From NCBI GenBank assembly GCA_947626285.1, contig CANQRR010000001.1:85024-149023 (forward strand): 64,000 nucleotides of DNA, in the 5' to 3' direction. The notes beneath the pieces are model-generated. The model saw only the letters and a program-made list of their open reading frames with translations, did not search any database and was not told the DNA's origin. Within the stretch, counting starts at the first letter, position 1, and every line of letters begins with the position of its first letter. This DNA comes from an uncultured Lachnospiraceae bacterium (GTDB lineage: Bacteria; Bacillota; Clostridia; Lachnospirales; Lachnospiraceae). Both the position numbers and the translations under genes were made by a program. Below are positions 9,225-17,999 of the stretch, in pieces.

Positions 9225-9243
9225 GCAAAACCTGTGGTATGAT
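9215..9243 (+). promoter_or_regulatory. Promoter of glnS
   Basis: TTGTTT (9215-9220), 17-base spacer, TATGAT (9238-9243), about 40 bases before the glnS start. Confidence 0.5.
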
Positions 9244-9284
9244 GTGGTATCAATGGAAAAATGATATTGGGAGAGAGATGGAAT

Positions 9285-10982
9285 ATGGAAAGAGAAGTCG
9301 AAAGAGAAGCGGAAAAGGAAGTCGTATCGAAGAATTTCATCGAGCAGATCATCGAGAAGGATCTGGCGGAGGGGCACTGTAAGACCGTGTGCACGCGTTT
9401 TCCGCCGGAGCCCAACGGTTATCTGCACATCGGGCACGCGAAGTCGATCCTTTTGAACTATGGGCTGGCGAAGGAGTACGGCGGAAAGTTCAATCTGCGC
9501 TTTGACGACACGAATCCGACGAAGGAGAAGACCGAGTTCGTGGACTCGATCAAGGCGGATGTGGAATGGCTGGGCGCAGACTGGGAGGACAGACTGTTCT
9601 TTGCCTCCGATTATTTCGACCAGATGTACGAAGCGGCGGTGAAGCTGATCAAGAAGGGCAAGGCTTTCGTCTGCGATCTCTCCGCGGACGAGATCCGAGA
9701 ATACCGCGGCACGCTGACAGAGCCGGGAAAGGAGAGTCCGTACCGGAACCGCAGCGTTGAGGAGAATCTGGAGCTCTTTGAGAATATGAAGAACGGCGTC
9801 TATGAGGACGGCAGCAAGGTGCTGCGCGCGAAGATCGACATGGCGTCGCCGAACATCAACATGCGCGATCCGGTCATCTACCGCGTGGCGCACATGAGCC
9901 ATCACAACACCGGGGACAAGTGGTGCATCTATCCGATGTACGATTTCGCGCATCCGATCGAGGACGCGATCGAGGGCGTCACACATTCCATCTGCACGCT
10001 GGAGTTTGAGGATCACCGACCGCTGTACGACTGGGTCGTGCGTGAGCTGGAGTATGAGATGCCGCCGAAACAGATCGAGTTCGCGAAGCTGTATCTGACG
10101 AACGTCGTGACGGGCAAGCGTTACATCAAAAAGCTGGTGGAGGACGGTATCGTGGACGGTTGGGACGATCCGCGGCTGGTCTCGATCGCCGCGCTGCGCC
10201 GCAGGGGTTTTACGCCGGAGTCGATCCAGAAGTTCGTGGAGCTCTGCGGTATCAGCAAGAGCAACAGCTCCGTGGACTACGCGATGTTGGAGTATTGCAT
10301 CCGTGAGGATCTGAAGCTGAAGCGCCCGCGTATGATGGCGGTGCTCGATCCGGTGAAGCTTGTCATCGACAACTACCCGGAGGATCAGATCGAATATCTC
10401 GATGTCGAGATAAACCTGGAGAACCCGGAACTCGGCATGCGCAAGGTGCCGTTCGGCCGGGAGCTCTACATCGACAGAGAGGATTTCATGGAGGATCCGC
10501 CGAAGAAATATTTCCGCCTGTTCCCGGGCAACGAGGTGCGGCTCATGGGCGCGTACTTTGTAAAGTGCGTCGGCTTTGAGAAGGATGCGGAAGGCAGAGT
10601 GACGGAGATCCACTGCACCTACGATCCGGAGACGAAGTGCGGCAGCGGCTTCACGGGACGCAAGGTTAAGGGCACGATCCACTGGGTGGCGGCAAAGACT
10701 GCGATTCGCGCGGAGGTGCGCCTGTATGAGAACATCATCGACGAGGAGAAGGGCGTTTACAATGAGGACGGCTCCCTGAACCTCAATCCAAATTCGCTGA
10801 CGGTACGCAAGGACTGCCTGCTCGAGCCGGCGCTCGCGGACGCGAAGGCCTACGACAGCTTCCAGTTCGTGCGGCAGGGTTTCTTCTGCGTGGACGCGAA
10901 AGATTCCAGTCCGGACGCGCTCGTGTTCAACCGTATCGTGTCGCTGAAGAGTTCGTTCAAGCTGCCGAAGACGGAGGGCTGA
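9285..10982 (+). CDS. glnS: Glutaminyl-tRNA synthetase GlnRS
   Basis: 565 residues. The class I HIGH motif is at 48-51 within [15 protein letters not shown], and [26 protein letters not shown] and [12 protein letters not shown] identify GlnRS rather than GluRS. The second class I motif, usually (V)MSKR, reads [12 protein letters not shown] (VTGKR at 275-279), a clear departure. The C-terminal anticodon-binding beta-barrels follow, ending at FKLPKTEG. The start at 9285 has GGGAGAGAG about 7 bases upstream. A dedicated GlnRS implies direct Gln-tRNA charging, uncommon among Firmicutes that use GatCAB, though found in Clostridia. Confidence 0.95.
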   Translation: MEREVEREAEKEVVSKNFIEQIIEKDLAEGHCKTVCTRFPPEPNGYLHIGHAKSILLNYGLAKEYGGKFNLRFDDTNPTKEKTEFVDSIKADVEWLGADWEDRLFFASDYFDQMYEAAVKLIKKGKAFVCDLSADEIREYRGTLTEPGKESPYRNRSVEENLELFENMKNGVYEDGSKVLRAKIDMASPNINMRDPVIYRVAHMSHHNTGDKWCIYPMYDFAHPIEDAIEGVTHSICTLEFEDHRPLYDWVVRELEYEMPPKQIEFAKLYLTNVVTGKRYIKKLVEDGIVDGWDDPRLVSIAALRRRGFTPESIQKFVELCGISKSNSSVDYAMLEYCIREDLKLKRPRMMAVLDPVKLVIDNYPEDQIEYLDVEINLENPELGMRKVPFGRELYIDREDFMEDPPKKYFRLFPGNEVRLMGAYFVKCVGFEKDAEGRVTEIHCTYDPETKCGSGFTGRKVKGTIHWVAAKTAIRAEVRLYENIIDEEKGVYNEDGSLNLNPNSLTVRKDCLLEPALADAKAYDSFQFVRQGFFCVDAKDSSPDALVFNRIVSLKSSFKLPKTEG

Positions 10983-11055
10983 CGCCGACGCGACCGGTGA
11001 CTCTGCGGTACGGCTGTGTTGCAGACGGGTTTATAAAGAGAGAAGAGGTGGGCGC

Positions 11056-11772
11056 TTGCAGTTCTATCAGTGTATCACCGATTTCATATTTGTGGAGGAT
11101 GAGCCGCGGCGCTCCGATATCATCTTCGTGCCGGGCGGCAATTATCCGGACACGGCGGAGCATGCCGCGAAGCTGTATCATGCGGGATATGCGCCGTACA
11201 TCATGCCTTCGGGGAAATATAGTATTCTGAACGGGAGATTTCTTGTGTCGGGGACGGTGGAGGAGTCCAGAAAGACAGAGGAAACCGGGAAGGCAGAGAA
11301 GCTTGAGAAAACAGAGAGTCGGCGGCGGGCGGAGAAAGAGCTAAGAGAAGAAGCGCGCATGGATGGGGAAATTTCCGATTCGGACGTGCGAGACGGAACC
11401 TACGCGACCGAGTGCGATTATCTCTGCGATATCCTGCGGCGCTGCGGCATCCCGGATCAGGTGATTCTGCGGGAGGAGCGGGCGACTTACACCTACGAGA
11501 ACGCGATTTTCTCCCGGAGGAGGATACAGGAGCTGGGGCTGCGGATCGACCGGGCGATCCTGTGCTGTCAGGCGTTTCACGCGCGGCGCTGCCTGATGTA
11601 CTATCAGGAGCAGTTTCCGGACACGGAATTCCTGGTCTGCCCGGTCGTCACGAAGGACATCAGCAGGGAGAGCTGGCATCGCAGCAGAGAGGGGATCGAC
11701 ACGGTGCTCGGAGAGCTGGAGCGCTGCGGTGGGCAGTTTCATGAGATCATGTATGAAAAGCTTTTGAGATAG
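11056..11772 (+). CDS. DUF218 (SanA/YdcF/ElyC-type) family protein
   Basis: 238 residues from a TTG at 11056 with GAGGTG 7 bases upstream. The DUF218 fold is recognisable: IIFVPGGNYPDTAEHAAKLY at the N-terminus, then SGKY, and the conserved E-RAT-TYENA segment (EERATYTYENAIFSRR) and AILCCQAFHARRC. Residues about 69-108 are an inserted charged stretch dominated by E, K and R (KTEETGKAEKLEKTESRR). No membrane segment is seen. DUF218 proteins are linked to envelope processes in other bacteria, but the biochemical role here is unknown. Confidence 0.75.
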   Translation: MQFYQCITDFIFVEDEPRRSDIIFVPGGNYPDTAEHAAKLYHAGYAPYIMPSGKYSILNGRFLVSGTVEESRKTEETGKAEKLEKTESRRRAEKELREEARMDGEISDSDVRDGTYATECDYLCDILRRCGIPDQVILREERATYTYENAIFSRRRIQELGLRIDRAILCCQAFHARRCLMYYQEQFPDTEFLVCPVVTKDISRESWHRSREGIDTVLGELERCGGQFHEIMYEKLLR

Positions 11773-11828
11773 GGCAAGGCTGAGGGCTGGATGGATCAAG
11801 TGGGAAAAACAGGAGTGTGGGACAGAGC

Positions 11829-12620
11829 ATGATTAAGATGGTGGTGTCAGACATCGACGGGACGCTGCTCCCGGACGGGACGGATCGGATCAACCCGGAG
11901 ATCTATGAGATCATACGGGAGCTGAAGAAAAAGGATATCATCTTCGCGGCGGCAAGCGGGCGCCAGTATGCAAGCATGCGCTATGTGTTTGCCCCGGTCG
12001 CGGATGATATCATTTTTATTGCGGAGAACGGTTCGATCGTGATGTGCCGCGAGCGGACGATGTTCAGCAGTCTGATGGACGAGACGCTTGCGCGGGAGCT
12101 GGTGGAGTATCTTCGCGGCTGGGAGGGCGGGCATGTCATGCTCTCTACGCCGGAGGCAATTTGGGTGGAGACGGAGGATCCGGATTATCTGTCCCTGCTG
12201 CGCGACAGCTATCACAACGACATCCGCGTCGTGGATGATCTGATGCCGTTTTGCAGCAGGACGAACAAGATCTCCCTATATTACACCGGCGGCGGAATCG
12301 ACGTGGCGGCCGCGCAGATCAGGGAGAAGTTCGGGGACCGATTGAATATTGCAGTGGCGGGGGATATCTGGGTTGATTGTATGAACCGCTCCGTGGACAA
12401 GGGAAGCGCGCTTGCGAAGATCCAGGAGCTCATGCGGATCAGAGCGGAGGAGACAATGGCATTTGGGGACAACTGCAACGACATCGGGATGATCGTGCGC
12501 GCCGGAGAAGGCTACGCCGTGGAGAACGCGCATCCGCAGCTGAAGGAAGCCGCGAAGCATGTGGCGCCGTCTTACAAGGAGGACGGCGTTCTACAGGTGA
12601 TTCGCGAGCAGCTGCTTTGA
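11829..12620 (+). CDS. HAD-superfamily Cof-type sugar phosphatase
   Basis: 263 residues, cytoplasmic phosphatase of the Cof/IIB type (COG0561). Motif I is DIDGTLLPDG (about 7-16) with the two catalytic Asp; motif II is the AASGRQYAS Ser region; motif III Lys is K in SVDKGSALAKI; motif IV is FGDNCNDIGM. The ATG at 11829 is preferred over a GTG at 11817 that lies directly on the AGGAG. Substrate is not readable; the family acts on sugar phosphates and flavin or PLP phosphates. Confidence 0.88.
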   Translation: MIKMVVSDIDGTLLPDGTDRINPEIYEIIRELKKKDIIFAAASGRQYASMRYVFAPVADDIIFIAENGSIVMCRERTMFSSLMDETLARELVEYLRGWEGGHVMLSTPEAIWVETEDPDYLSLLRDSYHNDIRVVDDLMPFCSRTNKISLYYTGGGIDVAAAQIREKFGDRLNIAVAGDIWVDCMNRSVDKGSALAKIQELMRIRAEETMAFGDNCNDIGMIVRAGEGYAVENAHPQLKEAAKHVAPSYKEDGVLQVIREQLL

Positions 12621-12652
12621 AGAAAAGCGTGAAGCTTTTTCAAAGTTCAAAG

Positions 12653-12690
12653 CGCACGGGACCATGTGAGGTCTTGTGCGTATTTTTTTT
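12653..12690 (+). terminator. Terminator upstream of spoVAC
   Basis: Eleven-pair stem CGCACGGGACC/GGTCTTGTGCG (two G-U pairs), six-base loop, then TATTTTTTTTATA. It separates spoVAC from the phosphatase gene. Confidence 0.8.
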
Positions 12691-12778
12691 ATACAACAGA
12701 GCATACTAGAGGACAGCGGACAAAATATATAGCGGGATTCTTGCCCGGTCCGACTTGATCGAAAAGGAAGATGCGCTC

Positions 12779-13246
12779 ATGGAAGATGCGGCAAAACAGG
12801 AAAAGCAGCAGGAGTATCAGGATTATGTGAAACATGTGACGCCGACGCACAATCTGTTTGTGAATATGTGCAGGGCTTTTTTGACAGGCGGGATGTTCTG
12901 TGTGATTGGTCAGTTCATTCTGAACTGGGGCGAACGGACGGGGTTTGACAAGGAGACATCGGGGAGCTGGTGTTCATTGCTTCTCGTTCTGCTCAGCGTT
13001 TTGCTGACCGGATTCAACCTGTATCAGAAGCTTGCGAAGTTCGGCGGGGCGGGTACGCTCGTGCCGATCACGGGATTCGCGAATTCTGTGGCGGCGCCCG
13101 CGATCGAATTCAAGAAAGAGGGACAGGTCTTCGGTATCGGATGCAAGATCTTCACGATCGCCGGACCGGTCATCCTCTACGGTGTATTCACAAGCTGGGT
13201 GCTTGGACTCGGCTACTGGATCCTGAAACTGTGCGGCGCAATGTGA
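12779..13246 (+). CDS. spoVAC: Stage V sporulation protein AC (SpoVAC-like)
   Basis: 155 residues, polytopic membrane protein of the SpoVAC family, which forms part of the channel moving dipicolinic acid into the forespore. Typical features: YVKHVTPTHNLFVNMCRAFL near the N-terminus, then helices with GGMFCVIGQFI, GAGTLVPITGFANSVAAPAIEFKKEG and IGCKIFTIAGPVILYG. The start at 12779 has AAGGAAG 9 bases upstream; a TTG at 12755 is less likely. spoVAD and spoVAE, normally adjacent, are absent here. A GCATA at 12701 and CAAAATA at 12721 faintly resemble a forespore sigma-factor promoter, with imperfect spacing. Confidence 0.88.
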   Translation: MEDAAKQEKQQEYQDYVKHVTPTHNLFVNMCRAFLTGGMFCVIGQFILNWGERTGFDKETSGSWCSLLLVLLSVLLTGFNLYQKLAKFGGAGTLVPITGFANSVAAPAIEFKKEGQVFGIGCKIFTIAGPVILYGVFTSWVLGLGYWILKLCGAM

Positions 13247-13298
13247 GCAGGGAACCGTCCAATATCGTTTATAAACTTTTTTCGGATAATGCATTTAA

Positions 13299-14042
13299 TT
13301 AGCGCAGTGGCAGCGCCGGGATCACGTACGTCTTGAGCAGATAGAGCAGCATCAGGTGCGCAGGGTAGAACCAGTAGAAGACGTATTTCAGTCGCAGACC
13401 GCGTTTGCCGTTGTACAGATAGACCGGAATAAAGCCAAGCGGGGCGGGCAGCTCCCAGGAGATGGCCGCGGCTCCGCCGATGCACTGGTAGAGGCGGCTG
13501 TAACGCATCAGATACAGAATCGAGATCAGAAAGACGCCCTTGTAGTTGTAATCCGTGTCGATCTTCAACGCCACATACATGCCGATCGCGATCGGGATCA
13601 CGGCGAGAAACAGGTTGCGCGAATCGTTCGCGGTGATCCAGCGGATGCCGATCAGCACGAGCAGGCCGATGAGCAGCGTGAAATAGACGTTCTGCTTGCC
13701 CGGATCATACCAGCCGGTCTTCAGCGCGATGTCAAACGGGATCTCGGAGATCAGCGCGAACAGGAAGAGCCTGCAGGCGTATTTCCGGACGTTTTTCGTA
13801 TGCAGGAACCCCTCGACCAGCAGGAAGCAGAAGATCGGGAAGGCGATGCGTCCGATATCACGGGAAACATTATAGATCTGCTGCCAGAACGCCTGCAGTC
13901 CGGGGTCGGACGTGACGGCAGGATGCCTCAAAACGGCGCGGATCACGGTCGCCCCGCTGTGGTCGATGAACATGGTAATGATCGCGATAAGCTTCAGCGT
14001 GCTTCCGGAGATACCGCGAAAAGAGACTGTCCGCTCATCCAT
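13299..14042 (-). CDS. TraX-family membrane protein
   Basis: 247 residues, polytopic inner-membrane protein. The N-terminal GSTLKLIAIITMFIDHSG with a His after the first helix, GRIAFPIFCFLLVEGFLHT, and the C-terminal KYVFYWFYPAHLMLLYL are TraX hallmarks; the family is named for F-pilin acetylation and includes many chromosomal acyltransferase-like members in Firmicutes. GGGGGAAGG lies 8 bases upstream of the ATG at 14042. It faces spoVAC convergently and is divergent from an MBOAT O-acyltransferase gene, so both flanks of the promoter region may modify surface polymers. No plasmid functions are nearby. Confidence 0.8.
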   Translation of the reverse strand: MDERTVSFRGISGSTLKLIAIITMFIDHSGATVIRAVLRHPAVTSDPGLQAFWQQIYNVSRDIGRIAFPIFCFLLVEGFLHTKNVRKYACRLFLFALISEIPFDIALKTGWYDPGKQNVYFTLLIGLLVLIGIRWITANDSRNLFLAVIPIAIGMYVALKIDTDYNYKGVFLISILYLMRYSRLYQCIGGAAAISWELPAPLGFIPVYLYNGKRGLRLKYVFYWFYPAHLMLLYLLKTYVIPALPLR

Positions 14043-14076
14043 ATCAGAAATCCTTCCCCCTCGATGATTCAATAGA

Positions 14077-14105
14077 ACAATACATTTTTTTACATGGTTT
14101 GTCAA
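14077..14105 (-). promoter_or_regulatory. Promoter of the TraX-family gene
   Basis: TTGACA (14100-14105), 17-base spacer, TATTGT (14077-14082), about 35 bases upstream of the start codon. Confidence 0.7.
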
Positions 14106-14129
14106 GGAAAGCGAAGAGCAAAAATGTAT

Positions 14130-14158
14130 TTGCTTATCCGAGCTTCCTATTATATAAT
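14130..14158 (+). promoter_or_regulatory. Promoter of the MBOAT/DHHW operon
   Basis: TTGCTT (14130-14135), 17-base spacer, TATAAT (14153-14158). The predicted transcription start falls next to the dyad at 14174-14185. Confidence 0.7.
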
Positions 14159-14165
14159 GAATTCG

Positions 14166-14216
14166 TTTGAAACTTACAAATGTAAGAATGAATGCATTTG
14201 AACTTTACAAATGTGA
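14166..14216 (+). promoter_or_regulatory. Two operator-like dyads TTACAAATGTRA, 31 bp apart
   Basis: A direct repeat of about 20 bp (TTTGAA..TTACAAATGT) occurs twice. Each copy contains a small dyad: TTACAAATGTAA at 14174-14185 and TTACAAATGTGA at 14205-14216. The centre-to-centre distance of 31 bp is about three helical turns. The core TACA-N2-TGTA is the known operator core of BlaI/MecI/CopY-family repressors; assignment here is inference. Both sites lie just downstream of the -10 box, where a bound repressor would block transcription. Confidence 0.5.
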
Positions 14217-14233
14217 CTCGGGAGATAGGGCGC

Positions 14234-15655
14234 ATGGTTTTCAGCAGTCTGTTGTTTCTGTTTCGTTTTTTGCCGGCGGTGCTGGCGCTTTATTACATCG
14301 TTCCGCGCAGGGCGCGTAATCTGGTGCTCCTGCTGTTCAGTCTCGTCTTTTATGCGTGGGGCGAGCCGGTCTACATCGTGCTGATGCTGTGTACGATCCT
14401 GGTGTCCTATGCGGGCGGGATCGCCGTGGACGCCATGAAGCGAAGAGCAAAGCCGAAAGGGGCGAAGGCTGCGCTTGTCGTGTCGTCTGCGGTCAGCCTG
14501 TCACTGCTCGGTTTCTTCAAGTACGCGGACTTTGCGCTTGGCACGCTAAACAGTCTTCTGGGGACGAGCTTTGATCTGCTGAAGATCGCGCTGCCGATCG
14601 GTATCTCCTTTTATACCTTCCAGACGATGTCATACACGATCGATGTGTACCGCGGTGAGGCACAGGTGCAGCGGAACCTGATCTCGTTCGGCGCGTACGT
14701 AACGATGTTTCCGCAGCTGATCGCGGGGCCGATCGTCCAGTATAAAACGATCGACGCGCAACTTCGCGGCAGGCGGGAGAGCGTGGAAGAATTTGCGCAG
14801 GGGGTGCACCGATTCCTGCTGGGGCTTGGTAAAAAGGTGCTGCTTGCGAACAACGCGGGCGCGCTCTGGGAGACGGTCCAGGCGATGAACTGCGACGGGG
14901 TGCCGGTGCTGACCGCGTGGCTGGGACTGGCGGCGTACACGTTTCAGATCTACTTTGACTTTTCGGCTTATTCGGACATGGCGATCGGCCTCGGACACAT
15001 GTTCGGATTCCGATTTCTGGAGAACTTTAACTATCCGTACATATCGAAGAGTATCACGGAATTCTGGCGCAGGTGGCACATCTCGCTTGGCACCTGGTTT
15101 CGGGAGTACGTCTACATTCCGCTCGGCGGCAATCGCGTGAATGTCTGGCGGCACGTCCGCAACATTCTGGTGGTCTGGCTGCTGACCGGCATCTGGCACG
15201 GGGCGAACTGGAATTTTGTGATCTGGGGAGCCTACTACGGCGTTCTGCTTCTGATCGAGAAGTATTTCATCGGGAAGCACCTGGAGAAGCTGCCCGGCGT
15301 GTTCCGGCACATTTACTGTATCTTCTTTGTGATGCTGGGCTGGAGCCTCTTCGTACATGACGACATCGGACAGGGGCTTGCGTTCCTGCGCGCGCTGTTC
15401 GGCGGGTACGGGCAGGGATTTTTGAATCGTGAGACCATTTATCTGCTGTATAATAACGCGATCCTGCTGGTTTTGCTTGTGCTGGGCAGCACACAGCTCC
15501 CGAAGCGGGCGGGAGAGAAGATCTGCACGGCGTTCCGGGATCACGAGGACCTGGGGATGATCCTGAGGCTGGCGTTTTATGTGGGAATTTTTGTACTGTC
15601 CGTGGCGTGGCTCGTGGACGCGACGTTTAATCCCTTTTTATACTTTCGCTTTTAA
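14234..15655 (+). CDS. MBOAT-family O-acyltransferase (AlgI/PatA-like)
   Basis: 473 residues, polytopic membrane enzyme that passes acyl groups across the membrane to surface polysaccharides or wall. Motifs: FLRFLPAVLALYYIVPRRARN-type first helices, QTMSYTIDVYRGE, MFPQLIAGPIVQY, ITEFWRRWHISLGTWFREYVYIPLGG, and the catalytic His in LTGIWHGANWNFVIWG. Start at 14234 (MVFSSLLFLF) has GGAGATAGGG upstream; upstream in-frame ATG lies inside the operator region. The downstream DHHW protein is the expected partner, as in alginate or wall O-acetylation systems. The acceptor polymer is unknown. Confidence 0.92.
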   Translation: MVFSSLLFLFRFLPAVLALYYIVPRRARNLVLLLFSLVFYAWGEPVYIVLMLCTILVSYAGGIAVDAMKRRAKPKGAKAALVVSSAVSLSLLGFFKYADFALGTLNSLLGTSFDLLKIALPIGISFYTFQTMSYTIDVYRGEAQVQRNLISFGAYVTMFPQLIAGPIVQYKTIDAQLRGRRESVEEFAQGVHRFLLGLGKKVLLANNAGALWETVQAMNCDGVPVLTAWLGLAAYTFQIYFDFSAYSDMAIGLGHMFGFRFLENFNYPYISKSITEFWRRWHISLGTWFREYVYIPLGGNRVNVWRHVRNILVVWLLTGIWHGANWNFVIWGAYYGVLLLIEKYFIGKHLEKLPGVFRHIYCIFFVMLGWSLFVHDDIGQGLAFLRALFGGYGQGFLNRETIYLLYNNAILLVLLVLGSTQLPKRAGEKICTAFRDHEDLGMILRLAFYVGIFVLSVAWLVDATFNPFLYFRF

Positions 15656-15801
15656 ATGAGCCGTGCAAAGTTGGCAGAGCGGGAAATGTCTGCTTGCAGA
15701 CAGTTTCACGGGATGCCGACTTTATAGGGCGAATGCCCGTCGAACGAGAGAAACCGAAGGTTTCTCGAGTGCGGGGCACGGCAAATGAATAGAGGAGCAT
15801 T
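15656..15801 (+). other. Intergenic segment with three consecutive small hairpins
   Basis: Within 146 bases between the O-acyltransferase and its DHHW partner are GTCTGC/GCAGAC, GGGCGAATGCCC and GAGAAACC-GAA-GGTTTCTC (15748-15766). None has a T tract, so they look like RNA structure, processing or repeat-derived sites rather than a terminator. Confidence 0.5.
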
Positions 15802-16938
15802 ATGACCAGACGGCAATCCATCAACACGATCATTTTATTCTGTATCCTGATCTTCGGCTTTACGGTTGCAACGCTCATAAAGCCGGAGACGAAACACTCT
15901 GAGTCGGAGAACCGGGATCTCGCGACGATGCCGAAGTTCAGCGCGGATACGCTGCTGAGCGGAAAGTTTGAAGCGGATTACGAGACCTATCTGACGGATC
16001 AGTTTATCCTTCGGGACGGCTGGATCGGGCTGAAGACGGCGGTGGAGCGGCTGTTGCAGAAGAGGGAGAGTAAGGACATCTATTTCGCGGATGACGACTA
16101 TCTGATTGAGAAGCACAGCGGCACGTTCACATCAGACACGGCTGCGTTGAACATCCGTGTGCTGCAGCAGTTCGCGCAGGAGTATGTGGGGCAGTTCGGA
16201 CAAGGGCGTGTGACTTTCATGGTCGTGCCGAACGCGGTGGATATCCTGCGGGACAAACTTCCGCCGTATGCCGCGCCTTACGATGAGGAGGATTATCTGG
16301 ATCAGATCGCGGCGGAGCTTCCGGAAGGGATCTGGTTTGACGCTGGAGCCATTCTGCGGGAACACGCGGACGAGGAACTCTATTACCGCACCGATCATCA
16401 CTGGAAGACGCTGGCGGCGTTCTATGTGTATCAGGCGTGGGCGAAACGTCAGGGGTATGCGGTGCCGTCGGAGGATGACTTCCAGATCGACACCGTGACG
16501 GAGGAGTTCGAGGGGACGGTGCAGTCGAAGCTTGGCATTAAAGCAAGAGCGGATTCCATCGAGCTGTACCTTCCGAAGGACGATCCGTTTTACACAGTGG
16601 AGAAGGACGGATCAGAGCTCTCGTACCGCGTTTACGATTACACTGCGCTGGACACGAAGAGTAAGTACAATGTCTTCTTCGGCGGGAATTACGCGCTGGC
16701 GAAGATCCGTACGCGGGCCGGCACCGGACGGCGGATCCTCGTCGTCAAGGACTCTTATGCGCACTGCTTCGTGCCGTTTCTGATCCCGGAGTTTGACGAG
16801 ATCGACATGCTGGACATCCGCTATTATAACCAGAAGCTCAGCGACCTGATCGCGGAGGGAGGATACACGGATCTGCTGTTCCTGTACAACGCGGCGGGCT
16901 TCGCGGAGGACACAGCGATCAGCCGGCTGACGTACTGA
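15802..16938 (+). CDS. DHHW-family SGNH-like protein, partner of the MBOAT acyltransferase
   Basis: 378 residues with one N-terminal membrane helix (about 8-27, IILFCILIFGFTVATLI) and an extracytoplasmic domain. The family motif is DHHW in YRTDHHWKTLAAFYVYQ; a GDS-like serine block appears as VVKDSYAHCFVPFL and D/N residues follow in LFLYN. These are the expected catalytic elements of AlgJ/AlgX-like O-acetyl transfer proteins. GAGGAGC precedes the ATG. It probably takes the acyl group from the MBOAT protein and places it on the polymer outside the membrane. Confidence 0.87.
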   Translation: MTRRQSINTIILFCILIFGFTVATLIKPETKHSESENRDLATMPKFSADTLLSGKFEADYETYLTDQFILRDGWIGLKTAVERLLQKRESKDIYFADDDYLIEKHSGTFTSDTAALNIRVLQQFAQEYVGQFGQGRVTFMVVPNAVDILRDKLPPYAAPYDEEDYLDQIAAELPEGIWFDAGAILREHADEELYYRTDHHWKTLAAFYVYQAWAKRQGYAVPSEDDFQIDTVTEEFEGTVQSKLGIKARADSIELYLPKDDPFYTVEKDGSELSYRVYDYTALDTKSKYNVFFGGNYALAKIRTRAGTGRRILVVKDSYAHCFVPFLIPEFDEIDMLDIRYYNQKLSDLIAEGGYTDLLFLYNAAGFAEDTAISRLTY

Positions 16939-17028
16939 GTGCTGTTCGGAATACAGAAAAATTTTCATCGAATAGAGAAGAGAAATCAAATCTTCCAACC
17001 GCAGATTAAGAATACAAGGAGGAGGAAT

Positions 17029-17877
17029 ATGAGCTACGCAGACCATATTTTCATCGACATGTGTAAGGATATCTTGGAGAACGGCGTGAGCACGGAGGGT
17101 GAGAAAGTGCGCCCGAAGTGGGAGGATGGCTCGTACGCCTATACGATCAAGCGCTTCGGCGTCGTGAACCGCTACGATCTTCAGAAGGAATTTCCGGCGC
17201 TGACCCTTCGCAGGACGGGACTGAAGAACGCGTTTGACGAGCTGCTTTGGATCTGGCAGCGCAAGTCGAACAACGTACATGAGCTTGGCAGCCACATCTG
17301 GGACAGTTGGGCGGATGAGAGCGGCAGCATCGGCAAGGCCTACGGCTACCAGCTCGGGGTGAAGCACCAGTACCGCGAGGGCATGATGGACCAGGTGGAC
17401 CGCGTGCTCTACGATCTGAAGAACAATCCCTACAGCCGCCGCATCATGACGAACATCTACGTCCATGCGGACTTGCACGAGATGCACCTTTATCCCTGCG
17501 CCTACAGCATGACGTTCAACGTGACGAAGGAGAAGGACAGTGAGAAACTGACGCTGAACGCGATCCTCAACCAGCGCTCGCAGGACGTTCTGACCGCGAA
17601 CAACTGGAACGTGGCGCAGTATGCGCTGCTCGTACACATGATGGCGCAGTCCTGCGGGATGCAGGTCGGTGAGCTCGTACACGTTATTGCAGACGCGCAC
17701 ATCTACGATCGCCATGTGCCGCTCGTGCAGGAATTGATCACGCACGAGACGTATCCGGCGCCGCAGGTGTGGCTCAGCCCGGATGTGACGGATTTTTACG
17801 CGTTCACCGTGGACGACCTGCACGTCGAGAACTACGTGACCGGTCCGCAGATCAAGAATATACCGGTGGCGGTGTAG
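17029..17877 (+). CDS. thyA: Thymidylate synthase (divergent ThyA)
   Basis: 282 residues; methylates dUMP to dTMP with methylene-THF, producing the DHF reduced by the folA product just downstream. AGGAGGAGG precedes the ATG at 17029. The nucleophile is C157 in LYPCAYSMTFNV. Three conserved places differ from E. coli ThyA: the His after the catalytic Cys is Ala (PCA, not PCH), the R-S-x-D loop reads RSQDVLTANNWNVAQY where G-x-P-F-N is usual, and the H-x-Y-x-N-H dUMP motif reads HIYDRH. The arginine pair SRRIM for phosphate binding is present. Despite the changes, the full-length fold and neighbour support activity. Confidence 0.88.
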   Translation: MSYADHIFIDMCKDILENGVSTEGEKVRPKWEDGSYAYTIKRFGVVNRYDLQKEFPALTLRRTGLKNAFDELLWIWQRKSNNVHELGSHIWDSWADESGSIGKAYGYQLGVKHQYREGMMDQVDRVLYDLKNNPYSRRIMTNIYVHADLHEMHLYPCAYSMTFNVTKEKDSEKLTLNAILNQRSQDVLTANNWNVAQYALLVHMMAQSCGMQVGELVHVIADAHIYDRHVPLVQELITHETYPAPQVWLSPDVTDFYAFTVDDLHVENYVTGPQIKNIPVAV

Positions 17878-17999
17878 CAGACGTTTGTATGAGCACTGGT
17901 AAATTGTCATGAGTAGGATTCTAATGACAGAAAACCATGGAATATAGAAACGTAGGATATAGAAGCATGACGGAACAAGTACGAAAGGAGCAAGCTGTC

